The position numbers and the translations under genes were made by a program. The notes beneath the pieces were generated by a model that worked only from the letters and a program-made list of their open reading frames with translations, did no database searches and was not told the origin of the DNA. Shown here one piece after another: positions 1 through 6,768 of a stretch of 6,768 bases of DNA (position 1 is its first letter; each line of letters opens with the position of its first letter). This stretch comes from Methanobacteriota archaeon (GTDB taxonomy: Archaea > Thermoplasmatota > Poseidoniia > Poseidoniales > Poseidoniaceae). The DNA lies in the NCBI GenBank assembly GCA_029979405.1, contig JAPOHM010000076.1, positions 1 to 6,768 on the forward strand. The letters run 5' to 3'.

Positions 1-1442
1 GACAAGTTCCTAATGCATGTTGGTCAAAAGTAAATCCAACAAAGGTACCCAAACCAATTCTAAGACTTTGGTCAGAAGAAATCGCTACAGAATTAGCAAT
101 AAGCGAAGGTGATGCATCTATACTTGGTGGTAACGAAGTAATCGAAGGTATGGAGCCTTACGCACAAAGGTATGGTGGACATCAATTTGGAAATTGGGCA
201 AATCAACTTGGTGATGGGAGGGCGATAACTTTGGGAGAGCTCCAAACTAAAAACGGAATTTTTGATGTACAACTTAAGGGGCCTGGAATTACTCCTTATT
301 CCAGATTCGCAGATGGCAAAGCTGTTCTTCGCTCCTCTATCCGTGAGTTTCTTTGTAGCGAAGCAATGCATCACCTTGGGATTCCTACAACTCGCGCACT
401 ATCTTTGGTTACAACTGGTGAGGAAGTCATTAGAGACATCATGTATAACGGGAATCCTGCTCCAGAACCGGGTGCAATTGTCTGTCGCATTGCGCCGTCA
501 TTCATACGCTTTGGATCGTTTCAAATTCATGCATTAAATGGCGATAAGGAAACTCTTCTCTCTCTGGTCGAGTATACCATTAAACATCACTTTCCTTCTC
601 ATTCAACAGAAAATGATGAATCATTAATCGAATGGCTGAAAGAAATTTGCGAAGAAACGGCAATAATGATTGCACACTGGATGCGTGTTGGGTTTGTCCA
701 CGGAGTGATGAATACAGATAATATGTCGATTCATAGTCAGACTATTGACTATGGCCCATATGGCTGGATTGAAGATTTCAATCCAGACTGGACACCTAAT
801 ACTACAGACGCCCAAAGAAGGAGATACAGATATGGAAACCAAGCAAAAATTGGAGCCTGGAATATCGCTCGTCTCTTGGAGGCTATTAGTCCACTAATCG
901 AAGAGCCTGAACGCCTGTATGAATGTCTCGAAATTTACTACAAATCATTCGAACAACAGAATAATTCGATGTGGGCAAGTAAACTTGGACTCGATGTTTT
1001 TAGAGAAGAAGATTCTGAATTAATAGAAGAATTAAAATCAAATCTTCAACTTGTTGAAACTGACATGACGATATTTTTCAGGCTACTTTGTTCAATTACA
1101 GAGCCAAATATCGGACATCTATCTCCCGCTTTTTACGACCAAAATTCAATTCCTAAATCTGAGTGGGGAATCTGGCTCCAAAAATGGTGGGACCGAATTA
1201 AAGGGAGACCGGATAGGGAGGCGATGATAAAGAATAATCCAAAATATGTGCTACGGAATTGGATGGCTCAGTTAGCGATTGATGCGGCCGAAAATGATGA
1301 CTACTCCGTCGCTGAGGAATTGTATGAGTTATTGAAAATGCCTTATTCAGAACAAGAGGATTTTGAGGATAAGTGGTTCAAGAAAAGGCCTGAGTGGGCA
1401 AGGAATAGAGTCGGTTGTTCAATGCTTTCTTGTTCAAGTTGA
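1..1442 (+). CDS. selO: Protein adenylyltransferase SelO (YdiU/UPF0061 family), 5'-truncated by window edge
   Basis: SelO is a pseudokinase-fold enzyme that transfers AMP from ATP to Ser/Thr/Tyr of target proteins; in E. coli its targets include redox proteins such as glutaredoxin. The reading frame is open from base 3, and the family start VPNACWSKVNPT is already in progress, so roughly 30-40 N-terminal residues lie outside. The Met at 150 (GMEPYAQRYGGHQFG) is internal family sequence, not the start. Visible landmarks are GGHQFGNWANQLGDGRAI, the nucleotide-binding lysine in QLKG (276-278), the helix-C-like glutamate in CSEAM (360-362), and the catalytic segment HGVMNTDNM...TIDYGP. In that segment the active-site Asp is at 717-719 and the metal-binding Asp at 747-749, the same 10-residue spacing as E. 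coli D246/D256. The conserved tail NPKYVLRNWMAQ is followed by a C-terminal SCSS, with Cys in the position that is selenocysteine in vertebrate SelO. The E. coli activation-loop Cys272 position is Pro here (795-797). The gene is intact to its TGA stop and convergent with the next gene. Family assignment is near certain. Confidence 0.97.
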   Translation, partial: QVPNACWSKVNPTKVPKPILRLWSEEIATELAISEGDASILGGNEVIEGMEPYAQRYGGHQFGNWANQLGDGRAITLGELQTKNGIFDVQLKGPGITPYSRFADGKAVLRSSIREFLCSEAMHHLGIPTTRALSLVTTGEEVIRDIMYNGNPAPEPGAIVCRIAPSFIRFGSFQIHALNGDKETLLSLVEYTIKHHFPSHSTENDESLIEWLKEICEETAIMIAHWMRVGFVHGVMNTDNMSIHSQTIDYGPYGWIEDFNPDWTPNTTDAQRRRYRYGNQAKIGAWNIARLLEAISPLIEEPERLYECLEIYYKSFEQQNNSMWASKLGLDVFREEDSELIEELKSNLQLVETDMTIFFRLLCSITEPNIGHLSPAFYDQNSIPKSEWGIWLQKWWDRIKGRPDREAMIKNNPKYVLRNWMAQLAIDAAENDDYSVAEELYELLKMPYSEQEDFEDKWFKKRPEWARNRVGCSMLSCSS

Positions 1443-1458
1443 GAAACACCTTATTGCA

Positions 1459-1498
1459 CTTTGTCTAATTGTTTCGTTATTACTTCAATTTCTTTTTG
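1459..1498 (+). terminator. T-rich stretch, possible archaeal-type terminator for selO
   Basis: Just after the selO stop the plus strand is rich in T runs (TTGTCTAATTGTTTC, then TTTCTTTTT near 1490-1497), with no stable hairpin. Archaeal RNA polymerase can terminate at such T runs without a stem. The last run lies inside the 3' end of the converging gene, where it is also the complement of lysine codons, so base composition alone could explain it. Weak call. Confidence 0.3.
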
Positions 1499-3120
1499 AT
1501 GGACTTAAAGTCAGAACCAAGCCAAAACAGGTTTGACTTCTTATCATCACTCCATCTCCAATGCTCGCGAATGGGTAGGGATAGTTCATTAGCAAGCTTC
1601 TCTGCAAACTCGCGTTGCTCTGCTTTAGTTTTGAATTCGAATCGAATTTTTATGTCTTCAACCCAGCATTCTACACCCTCGTTGCGTGGGCCTAACCCAT
1701 CAAAAAAAGTCATCTCATAGCCGTTTAGCATATAACCGGGTTTGATCATTTGTTGGCCCATTCTAGCAAAAACATGGGGTTCTTCTCTAAGCAGACGGAT
1801 GAGGTGAAGGCAAACGTTTGGGCCACGGTGGTACTTCACAGTATTAGTGGGATATAAGTCAACAATTCGTATACAGGAGTGCTCTGGGATATCATTTCGC
1901 TTCAATTTTTTACTGCAAATGCCATCTAGGAGATAGAGATAATCCTGAGTGAGGCGATATCCTTTGAAACTGAGGGCAAATTGGGCTAACCTGAAATGTT
2001 TGGCTACTAACAAACTAATAGCCAAAAACGAAAACCCAAAGGTCAATGTGAAATCGAGCGGATTTGAATCAAGTCCTACCCATAATGTAGCAATTGAAAC
2101 CATAATAATAATCGCAGTAGTATTGGATAAGTTGCTTTTAGGAGCTTCATCACGTCTTAAGTTTCTGGTTTCAATAGCCTTCTGCTCTTCTTCATGTTCA
2201 CGAATCGAAACATATTTGTCACGCAAAATGTTCAGTCTTTCCTCAATGGCTTCAACGCTTAATTCCTCTGGCTTTTTTTCGAGATTAGCCAACAAATCGG
2301 TATTTTGTTTTATGTAACGTCGCCCAGTCCAATAAGCCACAGGAAATATGAATGGTGAGGTTGCAATAAATGATGAGAAATCTAAACTAATTAGGCCTAT
2401 CATAAACCGGTTCACCAACTCAGTAGAGGTAATAAGAAAAATGATAAGAGTAAACGAAATTATTCGCCGAAGAGGGTGTATGGCAGGGTTAGCGATTCCA
2501 TTTACGTTATCATTTTCATCGAATGTAACATTGGAGTTACGGTAAGCATCGGATGTTTTTGGAACGACAGGCCCAAGGGTTACCTCTCCCGTCTCTTTTG
2601 TGTATTTTGCATGCCCAAAGAAATCTTCTGGGCGGTGCTTCCAACGAATTTTATCCATCCACTTATATCTGATAATTTCTTTGTGGTAACGATGACTAGG
2701 GTCGTTCAATGCCTCCCAGTAAAGATTTTCAATTTCTTTGCGCGCATTTTTACCCTTGATTTCACTTTTCAGAGCAAGGTATTCTCGTATCTCTTTTGGT
2801 ACCAACAGAGAAAGTCGACCTGTATTAGAAATACTAGAAAATACAAACCAGGGTGCAATAATAAACTGCATAAACAAGCCACTGAGGAATAATGGCCAGC
2901 CCAAATCATAACCTACTATTTCATTCATTTTAACAAACAAACTGTTGTGTGTTCCATCTTCAGATTCAAGAGGTATATTCCACGTTAGCCACCCTACGAG
3001 GAAGAAAAGGGTTCCAGAAGCAAAGAGGAGGATTCTGTATAGAATCTTGAATCTTTTTTTTGAAAGAATACCTTCCTTCAACTTCGATTCGAAGTCGTCA
3101 TCTTCCCAGAACTTCTCCAC
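1480..3120 (-). CDS. Hypothetical six-segment membrane protein with coiled coil and soluble C-terminal domain
   Basis: I do not recognise this 546-residue protein. Hydrophobic stretches suggest six membrane segments in three pairs, near residues 26-48 and 73-95, 219-237 and 243-265, and 334-350 and 356-374. A basic and acidic loop (about 97-215) separates pairs one and two. A charged, probably coiled-coil stretch (about 270-325, rich in E/K/R) separates pairs two and three. Residues 376-546 form a soluble tail. Within it, a short strand-rich stretch followed by KTKAEQREFAEKLANELSLP resembles the end of membrane-anchored bacterial PH-like domains; this is only a pattern impression. The start is GTG at 3120: it is the only usual start codon between the upstream in-frame stop (3145-3147) and the conserved-looking acidic N-terminus. 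No Shine-Dalgarno precedes it, but an AT-rich TTTAATC lies about 25 bases upstream. The gene is long and intact, ends 37 bp from selO, and may be transcribed alone or with the leftward genes upstream. Function unknown; transport, envelope stress or signalling are all possible. Confidence 0.85.
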   Translation of the reverse strand: MEKFWEDDDFESKLKEGILSKKRFKILYRILLFASGTLFFLVGWLTWNIPLESEDGTHNSLFVKMNEIVGYDLGWPLFLSGLFMQFIIAPWFVFSSISNTGRLSLLVPKEIREYLALKSEIKGKNARKEIENLYWEALNDPSHRYHKEIIRYKWMDKIRWKHRPEDFFGHAKYTKETGEVTLGPVVPKTSDAYRNSNVTFDENDNVNGIANPAIHPLRRIISFTLIIFLITSTELVNRFMIGLISLDFSSFIATSPFIFPVAYWTGRRYIKQNTDLLANLEKKPEELSVEAIEERLNILRDKYVSIREHEEEQKAIETRNLRRDEAPKSNLSNTTAIIIMVSIATLWVGLDSNPLDFTLTFGFSFLAISLLVAKHFRLAQFALSFKGYRLTQDYLYLLDGICSKKLKRNDIPEHSCIRIVDLYPTNTVKYHRGPNVCLHLIRLLREEPHVFARMGQQMIKPGYMLNGYEMTFFDGLGPRNEGVECWVEDIKIRFEFKTKAEQREFAEKLANELSLPIREHWRWSDDKKSNLFWLGSDFKSIKKKLK

Positions 3121-3137
3121 AAAAACATTGCTTAGAT

Positions 3138-3190
3138 TGTAAGATTAAACCCTTTTCCAATGTGGCATAAATTTGTTCTCTTTATATTGA
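3138..3190 (-). promoter_or_regulatory. Candidate archaeal promoter elements for the 546-residue membrane protein
   Basis: The 96-bp gap between two leftward genes holds two TATA-like sequences read on the minus strand. One is TTTAATCTTA at 3140-3149, centred about 25 bases before the GTG start, which would give a leaderless mRNA. The other is ATATAAAG at 3180-3187, which would give a leader of about 35-40 bases. The lack of a Shine-Dalgarno before the GTG favours the nearer one. AT-rich spacers often produce such matches, so the call is tentative. Nothing else is recognisable in this gap. Confidence 0.25.
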
Positions 3191-3216
3191 ATAAATGGAA
3201 TTATCTGATTGACATA

Positions 3217-4029
3217 TTACTGACTATCAGAGGAACGAGTTGACAACCACCAATAAGCTGGAAGAGATATCGACATCACGCTACATACCCAACAAATTAC
3301 CGTTCCAATAACTATTCCAAATTCTGGTAGAGCCCAAGGAGCAATCAGAGAATAAACAGCTACTGACGCTCCTCCAAGCATCATTGGTCCAGCCGCTCCG
3401 GATGGAACCTCTGGGCCCTGAGAAATCCAGAGTGCTGCCATAGTTGTCAGGAATATTGCTGGGAAAACTGAGGCAAGACCTGCTATCAACGGTTGGCCTA
3501 TGCTGGACAATTGAACTGCTAAACCAATTGCTAAAGCGGCCATTAATCCCCTTATTATGAGGACATTTTTGCTTACCTTGTTCTTACCCTTAGGGGCTGA
3601 CCTCGGTTTGTATGTCATCCATATCCCCAGAACTAAGAGAAGAATTAGTCCAATAAGGCTAACAATAATTTCAGATGTTTGGATAATTAGAGATTCGATG
3701 AAGATTGTAAGTATAACTGCAGCAATTAGCCAAAAAGTAAGAGATACTAATACCATTTCAATTACTGAAACATTTTGTTTTTTGGAAGGATAAAAAATCC
3801 AGGCTCCGATGAAAAGAGCGTTTAGTAACATACCAAAGGATACCAATGACATACTTGTAGCAAGGTCATCAGATCCCGCTTCAAGATATATCCCAATCGT
3901 AGCTGGTATTATCGTTGTAGGAATTGTCCCCAACACCCCCCCAATAATGCCTCCCCATTTTTCGATAGCAACGGTGACTAAGACCGCTACCAAGCCTGCA
4001 AAAAAGGCTGATAGCAATATAGTCTGCAT
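3217..4029 (-). CDS. Polytopic membrane protein made of two GlpM/DUF3147-like repeats
   Basis: The protein has 270 residues, almost entirely hydrophobic, with about nine membrane segments (near 2-22, 26-49, 57-79, 87-112, 118-139, 156-177, 180-202, 211-231 and 235-263). The only long polar linker is KPRSAPKGKNKVSKN at 141-155. The N- and C-terminal halves align without gaps at an offset of 153 residues. GGIIGGVLGTIP at 26-37 lines up with QPLIAGLASVFP at 179-190, both followed by a segment ending in Gly (52/205), a polar stretch, then a glycine-bearing helix (66/219). The IAGL..FP core and following segment resemble the small four-helix GlpM/DUF3147 membrane proteins, so this looks like a fused, internally duplicated relative. 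Two-repeat architecture is typical of small-molecule transporters, but no substrate can be read from the sequence. The ATG at 4029 gives a start directly into the first membrane helix and has no clear Shine-Dalgarno. The thioredoxin-like gene lies 40 bp upstream on the same strand, suggesting one transcript. CDS is solid; family link is from memory and moderate. Confidence 0.87.
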   Translation of the reverse strand: MQTILLSAFFAGLVAVLVTVAIEKWGGIIGGVLGTIPTTIIPATIGIYLEAGSDDLATSMSLVSFGMLLNALFIGAWIFYPSKKQNVSVIEMVLVSLTFWLIAAVILTIFIESLIIQTSEIIVSLIGLILLLVLGIWMTYKPRSAPKGKNKVSKNVLIIRGLMAALAIGLAVQLSSIGQPLIAGLASVFPAIFLTTMAALWISQGPEVPSGAAGPMMLGGASVAVYSLIAPWALPEFGIVIGTVICWVCSVMSISLPAYWWLSTRSSDSQ

Positions 4030-4069
4030 GTTTGGTCGAGTATAGATGTCCGTATTGTTATTTTGAATG

Positions 4070-4396
4070 TTAAAGGTGTTGTTTTACTCTTATCTTTATG
4101 GAATTAAGATCGTAACCTGACCAAGAATCAATTAATTCTCCAGATCTGTATAGTACGCAAAATGGAAGCAAATCTATTGACGAAATCCAAGGATTCTGCA
4201 TTTTTATTTTCGATGAGCCCTTAGTATCAAGACTTAACTTTGCAATGCTAAAAGGTAAATCACCCTCGTCTGAAAGTATGTCATTTTCCAATTTTTTGCA
4301 ATTTTCACAGTTTGATTTCTCAAAGATGATTAATGATAGTTTTTGCCCTATTATTTTATCCCATGTCTCATCGTCAACCGGTTTTATAACAATCAA
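4070..4396 (-). CDS. Thioredoxin-fold protein with CxxC motif
   Basis: This 108-residue protein has the thioredoxin layout. A first strand (LSLIIFEKSN) leads into a CENC redox motif with Cys30 and Cys33 at the start of a helix. A middle strand (IAKLSLD) follows, then the LLPF loop, where Pro78 sits in the cis-proline position opposite the active site. A final strand pair and helix end the fold (VLYRSGELIDSWSG). A third cysteine, Cys80, lies just after the cis-proline. Members of this fold reduce or sense disulfides in the cytoplasm; no signal peptide or membrane segment is visible. The active site CENC differs from the CGPC of classical thioredoxin, so it is probably not the main housekeeping thioredoxin. 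The start must be TTG at 4394-4396: an in-frame stop lies at 4412-4414 and there is no ATG/GTG between. A GGTG motif five bases upstream fits archaeal 16S rRNA. It is divergent from katG, which fits a shared peroxide response, and is followed by the duplicated membrane protein gene. Confidence 0.82.
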   Translation of the reverse strand: MIVIKPVDDETWDKIIGQKLSLIIFEKSNCENCKKLENDILSDEGDLPFSIAKLSLDTKGSSKIKMQNPWISSIDLLPFCVLYRSGELIDSWSGYDLNSIKIRVKQHL

Positions 4397-6622
<2,226 letters not shown>

Positions 6623-6630
6623 AATCAAAA

Positions 6631-6646
6631 ATATCGAAAGCGATAT
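6631..6646 (+). other. Perfect hairpin ATATCG-AAAG-CGATAT after katG
   Basis: A six-base-pair perfect stem with a four-base AAAG loop starts eight bases after the katG stop, preceded by an A-rich stretch. No T run follows, so it is not a classical terminator. Its right arm with the next bases (CGATATACA, 6641-6649) is TATA-like and centred about 26 bases before the ATG at 6671, with GAAAG upstream resembling a BRE. It may therefore be the promoter of the zinc-ribbon gene rather than an RNA structure. Confidence 0.5.
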
Positions 6647-6648
6647 AC

Positions 6649-6665
6649 ACCGAAGTCCATTCGGT
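6649..6665 (+). other. Perfect hairpin ACCGAA-GTCCA-TTCGGT just before the zinc-ribbon start
   Basis: A second perfect six-base-pair stem (three G-C pairs) with a five-base loop begins two bases after the first hairpin. It ends five bases before the ATG at 6671. If present in RNA it would cover the only GGT that might pair with 16S rRNA, so it could affect translation of the next gene, or protect or terminate the katG mRNA. No known motif is recognised. Confidence 0.45.
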
Positions 6666-6670
6666 AGGGC

Positions 6671-6768
6671 ATGATTCAGTACTCTTGTGCATCATGTGGA
6701 ATGGGCGTAATCGGAATGAAGTGTGCTAAGTGCAACGCAGACTTAGTGCCAGATGAAATAACAAAAGC
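6671..6768 (+). CDS. Small zinc-ribbon protein, 3'-truncated by window edge
   Basis: Thirty-two codons are visible from the ATG at 6671, in an open frame to the end of the window. Two CxxC pairs, Cys6-Ala-Ser-Cys9 and Cys18-Ala-Lys-Cys21, are spaced as in a rubredoxin-like zinc ribbon that binds one metal ion. The stretch CASCGMGVIGMKCAKCNADL resembles very short zinc-ribbon proteins that I associate with marine archaea (Thaumarchaeota and Marine Group II), whose role is unknown. That recollection underlies part of the guess about the host. There is no convincing Shine-Dalgarno, and the TATA-like CGATATACA about 26 bases upstream suggests a leaderless mRNA of its own. Read-through from katG across the 48-bp gap is also possible. 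A redox or metal role next to katG is plausible but not shown by the sequence. Confidence 0.78.
   Translation, partial: MIQYSCASCGMGVIGMKCAKCNADLVPDEITK

Noticed and set aside
150..152. ATG at 150 as the start of SelO
   Set aside because: The frame is open upstream to base 3 and encodes conserved SelO N-terminal sequence (VPNACWSKVNPT), so this Met is internal.
262..537. Second plus-strand frame within selO
   Set aside because: It overlaps the conserved nucleotide-binding region of SelO in another frame and shows no features of a real protein.
1440..1442. TGA at the end of selO as a selenocysteine codon
   Set aside because: Vertebrate SelO has Sec near the C-terminus, but here the complete SCSS tail with Cys at that position precedes TGA, and no SECIS-like structure is evident after it.
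1949..2892. Plus-strand open frames opposite the 546-residue membrane protein
   Set aside because: They are short, overlap one another, have no coherent domain, and oppose a long intact minus-strand frame with sensible membrane segments.

Overview
The window most likely comes from a marine planktonic archaeon, perhaps Marine Group II (Candidatus Poseidoniales). This is an inference. It rests on the archaeal-style tiny double-CxxC zinc-ribbon protein at the right edge, heavy use of AGA/AGG arginine codons, TTG/GTG starts, and TATA-like elements about 25 bases upstream of starts that lack a good Shine-Dalgarno. No rRNA or other phylogenetic marker is present, so a bacterium with similar composition is not excluded. 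The DNA is moderately AT-rich, and the catalase-peroxidase gene looks somewhat richer in GC and more codon-biased than the rest.

Layout from left to right. (1) 1-1442, plus strand: most of a SelO (YdiU) protein adenylyltransferase gene, with its 5' end outside the window. (2) 1480-3120, minus strand: an unrecognised 546-residue membrane protein with about six membrane segments, convergent with selO across 37 bp. (3) 3217-4029, minus strand: a 270-residue polytopic membrane protein built from two similar halves, each resembling the small GlpM/DUF3147 membrane family. (4) 4070-4396, minus strand: a 108-residue thioredoxin-fold protein with a CxxC motif, probably co-transcribed with (3). (5) About 4469-6622, plus strand: a complete katG catalase-peroxidase gene, divergent from (4) across a 60-70 bp control region. 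(6) 6671-6768, plus strand: the first 32 codons of a small zinc-ribbon protein, cut by the window edge and separated from katG by 48 bp that contain two perfect short hairpins.

The common theme is redox and peroxide defence. KatG destroys H2O2, the divergent thioredoxin-like protein has the form of a thiol-disulfide reductant or sensor, and SelO is known in other organisms to AMPylate redox proteins under oxidative stress. The two membrane proteins in between have no assigned role. No tRNA, rRNA, CRISPR array, insertion sequence, phage gene or broken gene was seen, and there is no gene-free stretch longer than about 100 bases. The least explained items are the duplicated GlpM-like protein beside the thioredoxin-like gene, the orphan 546-residue protein, and the inverted-repeat and hairpin structures on either side of katG.
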